From an uncultured Lachnospiraceae bacterium (GTDB lineage Bacteria > Bacillota > Clostridia > Lachnospirales > Lachnospiraceae): a DNA stretch of 58,589 bases. The notes below the pieces were generated by a model that was not told the origin of the DNA, searched no databases, and saw only the letters and a program-made list of their open reading frames with translations. How positions within the stretch are numbered: position 1 is the first letter of the stretch; each line of letters starts with the position of its first letter. The stretch covers positions 1-58,589 of the forward strand of contig CAJURQ010000021.1 in the NCBI GenBank assembly GCA_910588955.1, in the 5' to 3' direction. This document shows, piece by piece, positions 42,864 to 50,983 of the stretch. Position numbers and translations under genes: made by a program.

Positions 42864-42973
42864 TCGCAAAAGAAAAACAAGCGACTGCGTAGCAGGCATT
42901 TGTTTTTCTTGCGGCACTAACGAGCAAACGTCCGATGTAATCGGACAGAAAGCGCGTAAGCGCGGGTTTGCGA
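42864..42973. repeat. Folded intergenic element C (upstream of mmsA)
   Basis: Outer stem TCGCAAA (42864-42870) with TTTGCGA (42967-42973). First inner hairpin AGAAAAACAA/TTGTTTTTCT (42871-42880 with 42900-42909) has loop GCGACTGCGTAGCAGGCAT; second is GTCCGAT/ATCGGAC (42930-42936 with 42940-42946). It shares GACTGCGT, ACGAGCAA and a GCGxGTAAGCG-like block with elements A and B. Confidence 0.65.
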
Positions 42974-43013
42974 GTATGGATGGGAATAGAAATTATGTTG
43001 GGAGGAATACACT

Positions 43014-44552
43014 TTGGCTAAAGTTTTACTGGAAATGAAAAATATTACCAAAACGTTCCCCGGTGTCAAGGCGCTCGACAACGTAAATTTAAAGGTGGAG
43101 GAAGGCGAAATCCACGCGCTGGTTGGTGAGAACGGCGCGGGCAAGTCCACGCTGATGAACGTGTTGAGCGGCATTTATCCCTACGGTACATATGAGGGCG
43201 ACATCGTCTACAACGGTGAAGTGTGTAAATTTGGTAAGATCAAGGACTCCGAGGAGAAGGGGATTGTCATCATCCATCAGGAGCTGGCGCTGATCCCGTA
43301 CATGACGATAGGTGAGAACATGTTCCTTGGAAACGAGAGAGGAAAAAGCGCGGCGATCGACTGGAACGAAACTTACGGGGAAGCTGACAAGTACTTAAAG
43401 ATGGTAGGTCTTTCGGAATCCTCAAGAGTGCTGGTGAAGGATATCGGTACCGGCAAACAGCAGCTTGTGGAAATCGCGAAGGCATTGGCGAAGCATGCGA
43501 AGCTTCTGATTCTGGATGAGCCGACCTCTTCCTTGAATGAGAAAGATTCTCAGGCGCTGCTCGATCTTATGTTAAAGTTTAAGAAAGAGGGCATGACATC
43601 GATTATTATATCTCATAAGTTAAACGAGGTTGCTTATGTGGCGGATAAGATTACGGTCATCCGCGACGGCTCCACGATCGAGACGATGGATAAGCATACC
43701 ACGGAGATTTCAGAGGATAGAATTATTCAGGGTATGGTTGGGCGTGAGCTGACCGACCGTTTTCCGAAGCGTCACGGTGTGAAGATCGGTGACGTAAATA
43801 TGGAAGTGAAGAACTGGACGGTACATCATCCGCTCTATCCCGAGAGGAAGGTGTGCGACAATGTCTCTATTAAGGTAAGAAAGGGCGAGGTGGTAGGCAT
43901 CTCCGGGCTGATGGGCGCGGGGCGTACCGAGCTGGCAATGAGTATTTTCGGACAGTCCTACGGCACGAACATCAGTGGGCAGCTTTATCTGGACGGCAAA
44001 GAGGTTCATTTAAAGACAATAAAGCAGGCGATTAAAAACAAGCTGGCGTATGTGACGGAGGATCGCAAGGGGAATGGTCTTGTCCTGACGAACCCGATTA
44101 AAATTAACACTACCTTGGCAAATCTGGACAGCATCAGTCCCCGGATGATCATTGACAAGGATAAAGAGTATCAGGTGGCGGAGGAGTACCGCGGCAAGCT
44201 GAAAACAAAGTGTCCGACCGTGGAGCAGAATGTGGGCAATCTCTCCGGCGGCAACCAGCAGAAGGTGCTTCTGGCGAAGTGGATGTTTACGGATCCCGAC
44301 GTGCTGATTCTGGATGAGCCGACGAGAGGTATCGACGTAGGCGCCAAGTACGAGATTTACTGTATCATCAACGATCTGGTGGCGGCAGGGAAATCTGTGG
44401 TGATGATCTCTTCGGAGCTGCCGGAGGTGCTCGGCATGAGCGACAGAATTTATGTGATGAACGAGGGCAGGATTGCCGGGGAGCTCTCCGCGGAAGAAGC
44501 GTCTCAGGAGAAGATCATGTCCATCATCGTGACATCGGGAAAGGGGGCGTAA
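43014..44552 (+). CDS. mmsA: Monosaccharide ABC importer ATPase (MmsA/XylG-like)
   Basis: 512 residues, a tandem ABC ATPase of the CUT2 class. First half: Walker A VGENGAGKSTLMNVLSG, Walker B LLILDEPTSSLNE. Second half: degenerate Walker A SGLMGAGRTELAMSIFG, signature LSGGNQQKVLLAKWM, Walker B LILDEPTRGIDVGAKYEIY. The unequal halves are normal for CUT2. TTG start at 43014 is supported by GGAGG eight bases upstream and by the usual MAKVLLEMKNITKTFPGVKA beginning. It energises the two permeases that follow. Confidence 0.93.
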   Translation: MAKVLLEMKNITKTFPGVKALDNVNLKVEEGEIHALVGENGAGKSTLMNVLSGIYPYGTYEGDIVYNGEVCKFGKIKDSEEKGIVIIHQELALIPYMTIGENMFLGNERGKSAAIDWNETYGEADKYLKMVGLSESSRVLVKDIGTGKQQLVEIAKALAKHAKLLILDEPTSSLNEKDSQALLDLMLKFKKEGMTSIIISHKLNEVAYVADKITVIRDGSTIETMDKHTTEISEDRIIQGMVGRELTDRFPKRHGVKIGDVNMEVKNWTVHHPLYPERKVCDNVSIKVRKGEVVGISGLMGAGRTELAMSIFGQSYGTNISGQLYLDGKEVHLKTIKQAIKNKLAYVTEDRKGNGLVLTNPIKINTTLANLDSISPRMIIDKDKEYQVAEEYRGKLKTKCPTVEQNVGNLSGGNQQKVLLAKWMFTDPDVLILDEPTRGIDVGAKYEIYCIINDLVAAGKSVVMISSELPEVLGMSDRIYVMNEGRIAGELSAEEASQEKIMSIIVTSGKGA

Positions 44553-44556
44553 GCAT

Positions 44557-45726
44557 ATGGAAAAAGTAAATGTATCGGCATTCTTAAGAAAATATACCAT
44601 GATTATCGCCCTTGTTCTGGTCGTGATTTTCTTCAGCGTTGCGACGGAGGGGAAGATTTTATTCCCGCAGAATATCAATAACCTGATCTCGCAGAATGCT
44701 TATGTGTTCGTGCTGGGGACAGGTATGCTGCTCTGTATCCTGACAGGCGGTAACATCGACCTTTCCGTCGGTTCCGTGGTCTGCTTCGCGGGCGCGGTGG
44801 GCGCGATGATAATGGATAAAAACGTGAATGTACTGGCGGCGATTCTCGCCATGCTGATCATCGGTATTCTGATCGGTATGTGGCAGGGGTTCTGGATTGC
44901 CTATGTGAAAGTACCGCCCTTTATCGCAACGCTGGCAGGCATGTACGCGTTTCGCGGACTTTCCAATGTGGTGCTGCAGGGTCTGACGGTTTCCATCAAA
45001 AACGAAACCTTTATCAAAGTGTTTGGCGGCGGCGCAGACTGTTATGTGCCCGATCTGTTCGGCGGCGAAGGGTTCAACATGACATGTATGCTCGCCGGAT
45101 GTATCGCGGTAGTCATTCTGATTGCGATGCAGTTAAAGAGCCGTATCAATAATAAGAGCAAGGGTTACGAGACGGCGCCCCTTGGCAGCACGGTTGTCAA
45201 GCTGGCGGTGATCAGCGCCGTGATTTTGTGGATTGCTTACAAGCTTTCCTCCCACAAGGGCATTCCGACGGCTCTCATCTGGATTCTTCTTGTGCTTCTG
45301 GTTTACGGATATCTGACCACAAAGACGAGAATCGGTCGTTACTTGTACGCGGTGGGCGGCAATGAGAAGGCAACCAGACTATCCGGTATCAATACGAAGA
45401 AGGTTTACTTTATCGCCTATGTAAATATGGGATTCCTTGCGGCTCTTGCCGGTATTCTGACCATTGCGAGACTGACATCCTCACAGCCCACTTACGGGCA
45501 GGGATATGAGATGGACGCTATCGGCGCCTGCTTTATCGGCGGCGCGTCCGCATACGGCGGCGTTGGCACGGTGCCCGGCGTGGTAATCGGCGCAACACTG
45601 ATGGGCGTCATCAACCAAGGTATGAGTATCATGGGTATGGATGTCAATTACCAGAAAGTAGTTAAGGGTCTGGTGCTCTTAATTGCGGTTGCCTTCGACG
45701 TGCTGTCCAAGAGAGAAAAGAAATAG
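44557..45726 (+). CDS. mmsB: Monosaccharide ABC importer permease (MmsB/XylH-like), copy 1
   Basis: 389 residues, about 8-10 membrane helices. CUT2 permease hallmarks: ILTGGNIDLSVGSVVCFAGA early, VPPFIATLAGMYAFRGLSNV, GRYLYAVGGNEKATRLSGIN and AIGACFIGGASAYGGVGTVP. It forms the transmembrane channel with the next, homologous permease or as a homodimer. It follows the ATPase by four bases. Weak ribosome site (GGGGGCG); coupling to the ATPase stop is likely. Confidence 0.92.
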   Translation: MEKVNVSAFLRKYTMIIALVLVVIFFSVATEGKILFPQNINNLISQNAYVFVLGTGMLLCILTGGNIDLSVGSVVCFAGAVGAMIMDKNVNVLAAILAMLIIGILIGMWQGFWIAYVKVPPFIATLAGMYAFRGLSNVVLQGLTVSIKNETFIKVFGGGADCYVPDLFGGEGFNMTCMLAGCIAVVILIAMQLKSRINNKSKGYETAPLGSTVVKLAVISAVILWIAYKLSSHKGIPTALIWILLVLLVYGYLTTKTRIGRYLYAVGGNEKATRLSGINTKKVYFIAYVNMGFLAALAGILTIARLTSSQPTYGQGYEMDAIGACFIGGASAYGGVGTVPGVVIGATLMGVINQGMSIMGMDVNYQKVVKGLVLLIAVAFDVLSKREKK

Positions 45727-45741
45727 GGGAGGGGGATGAAA

Positions 45742-46902
45742 ATGAACAATACATTGGAAATTTTAAGAAAACATACCATGAAAATAGTCCTTGTCCTGAT
45801 CGTGATTTTCTTCTCGGTGATGACGAAAGGACAGATGTTTGCGGCTTCCAGTTTCCAAGCGCTGATTGCGCAGAACGCTTACGTGTTCGTGCTGGCGACC
45901 GGTATGCTGATGTGTATGCTGACAGGCGGTAATATTGACCTTTCCGTGGGTTCTTTTGTGTGCTTTGTCGGTGCCATCGGTGGCATTATGATGGTGCGCG
46001 GCGGTATGTCGGTGCCTGTAGCGATGCTGCTTATGATAGGCGCGGGCGTAATCTACGGTATCGTGGAAGGCTTTTTGATCGCGTATATCAACATTCCGCC
46101 GTGGATTGCCACACTTGCCGGCTATCTTGCGTTCCGTGGCTGGGGTACGGCGTTGATCGGCGGCTCCTCCATCGCGCCCATGCCGGAAAGTTTTATCAAG
46201 ATGTTTACCGGCAGCGTGCCGGATCTGTTCGGCGGCGAGGGACTGAATATCACCTGTATTCTTGTGGGTGTGATTGCCTGTGTGCTGTTCGTGATTTTAC
46301 AGTTAAAGGGCAGAAACGATAAGGTGAAAAAGGGTTATGAGGCGGAGAGCATGACAGGCGTGATTGTGCGCTGCGTGCTTGTCAGCGCGGTGGTTCTGCT
46401 CTTTGCTTTCAAGCTGGCGCAGGCGGGCGGCATTCCGAATAACCTGATCTGGGTGGCGGTAATTTTGCTGGTTTACAACTTTATTACCTCCAAGACCACA
46501 ATAGGCCGCTATTTCTACACCATCGGCGGCAACGTTGAGGCGACCAGGCTTTCCGGTATCAATACGAAAAAGATTTTCTTTCTGGCGTACCTGAACATGG
46601 CGGTGCTCACCGTAATCAGTGCGTGGATGACTATGGGGAGACTGTCGGCGGCTACGGCGACGGCGGGCAACAACTACGAGATGGACGCTATCTCCGCCTG
46701 CGTGGTGGGCGGTGTGTCCGCATACGGCGGTTCCGGTACAGTGTTTGGCATGGTGATCGGTGCAGCGCTGATTGGTGTCATCAACCTCGGCATGAGCCTT
46801 ATGGGTATCGACGCGAACTGGCAGATGGTGGTTAAGGGCGTCGTGCTTTTGGCGGCGGTTGTGTTCGAGATTATGAATAATAAGGATAAGACGAAAGACT
46901 GA
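45742..46902 (+). CDS. mmsB: Monosaccharide ABC importer permease, copy 2
   Basis: 386 residues, clearly homologous to the preceding permease over its whole length (MLTGGNIDLSVGSFVCFVGA, IPPWIATLAGYLAFRGWGTA, GRYFYTIGGNVEATRLSGIN, AISACVVGGVSAYGGSGTVF). Two different permeases in one CUT2 operon suggest a heterodimeric channel, or two alternative channels sharing one ATPase. ATG at 45742 is preferred over 45736 because the GGGGAGGGGG site ends right before 45736. Followed by a bidirectional terminator. Confidence 0.92.
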   Translation: MNNTLEILRKHTMKIVLVLIVIFFSVMTKGQMFAASSFQALIAQNAYVFVLATGMLMCMLTGGNIDLSVGSFVCFVGAIGGIMMVRGGMSVPVAMLLMIGAGVIYGIVEGFLIAYINIPPWIATLAGYLAFRGWGTALIGGSSIAPMPESFIKMFTGSVPDLFGGEGLNITCILVGVIACVLFVILQLKGRNDKVKKGYEAESMTGVIVRCVLVSAVVLLFAFKLAQAGGIPNNLIWVAVILLVYNFITSKTTIGRYFYTIGGNVEATRLSGINTKKIFFLAYLNMAVLTVISAWMTMGRLSAATATAGNNYEMDAISACVVGGVSAYGGSGTVFGMVIGAALIGVINLGMSLMGIDANWQMVVKGVVLLAAVVFEIMNNKDKTKD

Positions 46903-46923
46903 TAGGATTTCATAACGATATTA

Positions 46924-46955
46924 AAAAGAGGGCTGCCGGCGGGCGGTCCTCTTTT
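46924..46955. terminator. Bidirectional terminator between permease and rloB
   Basis: AAAAGAGG (46924-46931) pairs with CCTCTTTT (46948-46955), with an inner CTGCC/GGCGG stem. T-runs on both strands suit the convergent genes. Confidence 0.8.
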
Positions 46956-46982
46956 ACATATCAGTAGCTGGAAGGGAAATCT

Positions 46983-47639
46983 TTATGCATTGAAACCGGT
47001 TACCACTTCAAAAAATTCATTGATGTTGGAACTTTTTCTTTCCAGCTTTTCCCAATAACAGGTAGTGGAAACTTTTATTTCATACAATTTTTTGTTGATA
47101 GAATATTTGTTGACAACAAAACAATTTTCTTCTTTTAAGAGTGATATCATATGTTCGTAGGAGTTCCCGTTTGTATTAAGGGCATGATAAACTTTTGTGT
47201 TCGCTTTAAATGCCTCAACGCTTTTATACCCCAATTCTTTAGTTAAATACTGCGCGACATTCTGCCCTTTATATTTAGGCGTGTGCAGACAGGCAATATA
47301 TTCAAAATCGGGGCAATTGACGATCAGAAAATGTGGGATTCTTCCGCTTTTGTTTTGGAGGATGCAGTAGTCTAAAAGCTCCCGCAGATTTTTCTTCTCC
47401 CCTTCTTCCGCAATCGCCCGGTCGCCGTCAATGATGATGAATTTTGCCAAGCAGTTTGTTGTGCCGTCGGTTTTCACCTGTTCCAGAAAATTCCGATAAC
47501 CGCCGCCTTCCATGTTGACAAGCTTCAATGTGATAGTCAGTTTTTTCTGTCGGCGCATCTCGTCTATATAATGGTGTTCCGTGCTCCCCTCACAAAAAAC
47601 TTTAAAGATTTTTTGTGTCTCACGAATTCTTCTACTCAA
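46983..47639 (-). CDS. rloB: RloB-family TOPRIM protein (defence-associated)
   Basis: 218 residues. The TOPRIM-like fold is seen in FKVFCEGSTEHHYI (catalytic-type Glu17) and FIIIDGDRA (Asp71, Asp73), as in OLD/RloB nucleases. The partner is the AAA ATPase encoded just upstream. Such ATPase/RloB pairs are linked to abortive infection (AbiL-like) and occur near restriction systems. Likely role: nucleic-acid cleavage triggered by phage; not shown by sequence. TTG start at 47639 lies inside the ATPase stop region (TTGAGTAG overlap) with GGGAGG eight bases upstream. AT-rich compared with the genes on both sides, consistent with transfer. Confidence 0.82.
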   Translation of the reverse strand: MSRRIRETQKIFKVFCEGSTEHHYIDEMRRQKKLTITLKLVNMEGGGYRNFLEQVKTDGTTNCLAKFIIIDGDRAIAEEGEKKNLRELLDYCILQNKSGRIPHFLIVNCPDFEYIACLHTPKYKGQNVAQYLTKELGYKSVEAFKANTKVYHALNTNGNSYEHMISLLKEENCFVVNKYSINKKLYEIKVSTTCYWEKLERKSSNINEFFEVVTGFNA

Positions 47640-48900
47640 TAGCCGTACCTCCCAAAATTCCCTTCATGTAAAACTCGTAAATTTTAGTCGTTTCGTACCG
47701 TATTTCCGGGAAATCCGCTAAAGAATACAATTCGGAGTCCAAAGTTTCCGTATTTTTTGTGATAAAATAAATCTGCTCCTTCATATAGTTTTTTAAGTCG
47801 AGATGCAAAACGTTGTGCGTCGTAAAGATAAATTGTCCATAGTGCTTTTTGCCGCAGATGAAAGAAATGACTCTGTCGGATAAGACAGGGTTTAGCACGC
47901 GGTCCATTTCGTCTGCAAAGACAGTTTTGTTTTCATATACCACTCTGAAAATCTGCACAGCCCATGCAAAGAACTCCCGGACGCCGCTGGAATCCTGTGC
48001 AAGCTCTCTGGTAAAAGTGCCGCCGTTTTTCTTCTTTCGGACGACAGTAGTTTTAGAAAACGGTTTTTCCTCATCTATTTGGACAGCAATAATACTGGAG
48101 TCGATCATTTGAAAGATATCCAAGTACCTTGCGTCATGCAGGATGCGCAAATCATCTTCCTCATTTTTCATAGATTTATAGAGGTCATAATTTATCATAT
48201 TGGTTTCCGGGCACAAATCGTTTTTAAGCCAGTTTGTAAACGCTAGGGCATGTTCATTGCCTAACATGGCAAGTTTGGTTATCATTAATCCAATTGTCGT
48301 TTCCCTATTTGCGGCTTTTTCCAGAAATTTTTTAATTTCGCTTTCACATTCTTGTATATCCAAAAGATAGTCAACTTTAGATCTTGTTTGGCATCTGCGG
48401 CTATTAGTACAGTCATTTTCTTCAATGCATTCTACTTCGTATTTGCTTCTCTCCATGGAGAATATTTTTTTATATTTATTTTTTACATGATTTTTAAAAT
48501 GAAAGGTTTCTTTTACAATTCCTACATAATCCACAACTAAATGATAGAGATACAAAGTGTTTTGATTTATACAAATTTCAATATTGAAGGACTGCAAGGA
48601 ATCATGCTTTTTAGGACAAAAATCTTGAAGCTTATTCGTATTTATAGCATTTCGGTATGATTGTGGAGATTCTGTTCCTGCAAAAAAAGACTGTAAATAG
48701 GATAAACTCCTTACAAAATTTGATTTTCCGCCGGCATTTTCCCCGACAATCACGGCGGTTTTTAACAAATCAACGCCTGTCTTGGAGGTCACATAATTAT
48801 TGGGAAATCTGTTTTTCACTTTTGACTTGGGCGCTAACATCGAAAATTCTACATTTTCCCGAAAGGACATAAAGTTTTCGAACTTATAATTGAGTATCAT
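47632..48900 (-). CDS. AAA family ATPase, partner of RloB
   Basis: 422 residues, ABC/SMC-like ATPase of the AAA15/AAA21 type. The start MILNYKFENFMSFRENVEFS is the typical strand, followed by Walker A IVGENAGGKSNFVRSL (53-60 core), a long helical insertion, SSGVREFFAWAVQIF-type signature, Walker B TVFADEMDRVLNP and H-loop FIFTTHN. ATG at 48900 with GGAGGATAAT upstream; the much longer open frame reaching 49362 runs back through the promoter and is not coding. Operon order ATPase then RloB. Likely the sensor or motor of a defence module; comparable to RloA/AbiLi-type proteins. No clear resemblance to restriction subunits. Confidence 0.85.
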   Translation of the reverse strand: MILNYKFENFMSFRENVEFSMLAPKSKVKNRFPNNYVTSKTGVDLLKTAVIVGENAGGKSNFVRSLSYLQSFFAGTESPQSYRNAINTNKLQDFCPKKHDSLQSFNIEICINQNTLYLYHLVVDYVGIVKETFHFKNHVKNKYKKIFSMERSKYEVECIEENDCTNSRRCQTRSKVDYLLDIQECESEIKKFLEKAANRETTIGLMITKLAMLGNEHALAFTNWLKNDLCPETNMINYDLYKSMKNEEDDLRILHDARYLDIFQMIDSSIIAVQIDEEKPFSKTTVVRKKKNGGTFTRELAQDSSGVREFFAWAVQIFRVVYENKTVFADEMDRVLNPVLSDRVISFICGKKHYGQFIFTTHNVLHLDLKNYMKEQIYFITKNTETLDSELYSLADFPEIRYETTKIYEFYMKGILGGTAIE

Positions 48901-48914
48901 ATTATCCTCCAAAA

Positions 48915-48924
48915 CAAAATTTTG
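48915..48924. promoter_or_regulatory. Palindrome in the leader of the AAA-RloB operon
   Basis: CAAAATTTTG, a perfect 10-base palindrome between the predicted start (about 48939) and the RBS on the minus strand. It could be an operator or a chance AT-rich match. Confidence 0.3.
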
Positions 48925-48945
48925 GTTTATGGTCTTATTTATAAT

Positions 48946-48974
48946 ATTATAATATACACATATAGAACAGTCAA
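48946..48974 (-). promoter_or_regulatory. Sigma-A promoter of the AAA-RloB operon
   Basis: On the minus strand: TTGACT (48974-48969), 17 bases, TATAAT (48951-48946). Near-consensus, so the pair is probably expressed constitutively unless repressed. Confidence 0.85.
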
Positions 48975-49118
48975 ACCATAATTCTGATTTTATAGTATAT
49001 CCTGATTGGCGGAAAATATAAAAACTGCCAGTGGCTTTTCTTTTTCGTGTATGGGGAAGAGTATTTGGGCAGTACCTGTGAACATTTTGTGAAAAATTAT
49101 GAAAAGTTTGGAAAACCG

Positions 49119-49138
49119 TTGACATTAAATTTTTAATG
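49119..49138 (+). promoter_or_regulatory. -35 element and operator-like palindrome before the ABC exporter
   Basis: TTGACA (49119-49124) overlaps the palindrome CATTAAA-TT-TTTAATG (49123-49138). The corresponding -10 (about 49142-49148, AAAAATA) is weak. A palindrome inside the spacer is where a MarR-type repressor would bind; no such regulator is encoded next to it, so this is tentative. Confidence 0.5.
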
Positions 49139-49148
49139 TAGAAAAATA

Positions 49149-49186
49149 GAACCATGCGGCGCAGGTCGCATGGTTCTTTATTTTTT
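49149..49186 (+). terminator. Terminator-like hairpin in the leader of the ABC exporter
   Basis: GAACCATGCG (49149-49158) and CGCATGGTTC (49167-49176) pair perfectly, followed by TTTATTTTTT. It stands between the promoter candidate and the ABC start codon (49207), so it would end most transcripts unless read through. Confidence 0.75.
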
Positions 49187-49206
49187 GGGCTTTGGGAGGA
49201 ACGACA

Positions 49207-50943
49207 ATGATTAAGACCCTTGCGGCACAAATCAAGGAGTACAAGAAAGTCTCCATTATGACCCCGATTTTCATGATTTTGGAGGTTGTGTTTGAGATGC
49301 TGATTCCGTTTCTGATGGCGTCCATCATCGACGACGGCGTGGAGGCGGGCAATATGCAGCACATCTACGCGGTGGGCGCGGTGATGATCGCGGCGGCGCT
49401 CTGCGGGCTGTTTTGCGGCGTCATGGGCGGCAAATACGGCGCAAGAGCTTCCACGGGTTTTGCGAAGAACTTAAGGCAGGCGATGTTTGAGAATATCCAG
49501 ACCTTTTCCTTTGCCAGTCTCGATAAGTTCAGCACGGCGGGGCTGGTAACGAGGCTTACCACGGATGTGACCAACATGCAGATGGCGTACCAGATGATCC
49601 TGCGCATTTGTTTCCGCGCGCCGGTCAGCATGGTCTGCGCGATGGCGATGGCTTTCCTGATCAACGCCGAGCTTGCGGGCATTTATCTGGTGGCGGTGAT
49701 TGCGCTGGGCGTGGTGCTGTTTTTCATTATCAGGGGCGCCATGAAGTATTTCAAGCAGGCTTTTCCGAAATATGATGAGCTGAACGCTTCCGTGCAGGAG
49801 AACGTGAGCGCGATTCGCGTGGTGAAGGCGTACGTCAGGGAAGAGCATGAGACGTCGAAGCTTAAGAAGGCAAGTCAGGGCATCTATGACATTTTCCAGA
49901 AAGCGGAAAAACATGTGGTGTTAAATATGCCGGTTATGATGTTTACCGTCTACGGCTGCATCCTGTTGATTAGCTGGCTGGGCGCGAAACAGATTGTGCA
50001 TGACACGCTGACCACGGGCGAGCTGATGAGTCTGCTTACATATTGTATGAACATTCTCATGAGCCTGATGATGGTGGCGATGATCTTTGTAATGATGAGT
50101 ATGAGTATTGCCAGCGCGGAGCGTATCTGTGAGGTGCTGACCGAGAAGAGCGATCTGACTAATCCGGTCAACCCTGTGTATGAAGTTCCCAGCGGAGATA
50201 TTGAGTTTAGGCATGTGCGCTTTGCATATAATAAAGAGAGCAGCGAGGCGGTGCTGCACGATATCAATCTGAAAATAAACGCCGGGGAGACGATCGGCAT
50301 CATCGGCGGCACCGGCAGTGCGAAAACCAGTCTGGTCAATTTAATCAGCCGTCTTTATGACGTGACTGACGGTTCGGTGCTGGTAGGCGACAGGGATGTC
50401 AGAGAGTATGACATTGAGACACTGCGAAACGAGGTGGCGGTAGTTTTACAGAAGAATGTGCTTTTCTCGGGCACGATTCTGGATAACCTGCGCTGGGGCG
50501 ACGAGAGCGCCACGGAGGAGGAGTGCAGGAGGGTGTGCAGGCTCGCCTGTGCGGATGAGTTTATCGAGAAGATGCCGGAAGGGTATCACACCTATATCGA
50601 GCAGGGCGGCACTAATGTGTCCGGCGGACAGAGGCAGCGTCTCACCATTGCGCGGGCGCTTCTCAAAAAACCGAAGGTACTGATTCTGGACGATTCCACA
50701 AGCGCGGTGGACACGGCGACGGACGCGAAGATCAGAAGAGCCTTTGCGGAGGAGATTCCCGACACAACGAAGCTGATTATCGCCCAGCGTGTGGCGAGCG
50801 TGATGAACGCGGACCGCATCATCGTCATGGACGACGGGCGGGTGCACGGGTTCGGCACGCACGAGGAGCTGCTTCGTGACAACGAGATTTACAGGGAAGT
50901 TTACGAGTCGCAGACAAACGGCGGCGGAGACTTTGACGAATAA
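49207..50943 (+). CDS. ABC exporter half-transporter with degenerate ATP site
   Basis: 578 residues: six-helix ABC transmembrane domain (about 1-320), then an ATPase domain. Walker A is GIIGGTGSAKTSLVNLI, where Ala replaces the usual Gly before Lys. The Walker B end is LILDDSTSAVD, where Asp replaces the catalytic Glu. These are the usual signs of the inactive site of a heterodimeric exporter of the BmrC/LmrC/EfrA kind. Signature NVSGGQRQRLTIARALLKKP. ATG at 49207 with GGGAGGA six to seven bases upstream. Pairs with the next gene. Substrate unknown; drug or lipid export in the family. Confidence 0.9.
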   Translation: MIKTLAAQIKEYKKVSIMTPIFMILEVVFEMLIPFLMASIIDDGVEAGNMQHIYAVGAVMIAAALCGLFCGVMGGKYGARASTGFAKNLRQAMFENIQTFSFASLDKFSTAGLVTRLTTDVTNMQMAYQMILRICFRAPVSMVCAMAMAFLINAELAGIYLVAVIALGVVLFFIIRGAMKYFKQAFPKYDELNASVQENVSAIRVVKAYVREEHETSKLKKASQGIYDIFQKAEKHVVLNMPVMMFTVYGCILLISWLGAKQIVHDTLTTGELMSLLTYCMNILMSLMMVAMIFVMMSMSIASAERICEVLTEKSDLTNPVNPVYEVPSGDIEFRHVRFAYNKESSEAVLHDINLKINAGETIGIIGGTGSAKTSLVNLISRLYDVTDGSVLVGDRDVREYDIETLRNEVAVVLQKNVLFSGTILDNLRWGDESATEEECRRVCRLACADEFIEKMPEGYHTYIEQGGTNVSGGQRQRLTIARALLKKPKVLILDDSTSAVDTATDAKIRRAFAEEIPDTTKLIIAQRVASVMNADRIIVMDDGRVHGFGTHEELLRDNEIYREVYESQTNGGGDFDE

Positions 50944-50983
50944 CAACGCGAGAAGAATTAATTTTAGGAAGAGAGGTAACAAT

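Noticed and set aside
48901..49362. Upstream extension of the AAA ATPase reading frame
   Set aside because: The extension contains the consensus promoter and the real ATG at 48900 has GGAGGATAAT; the extra residues resemble no protein.
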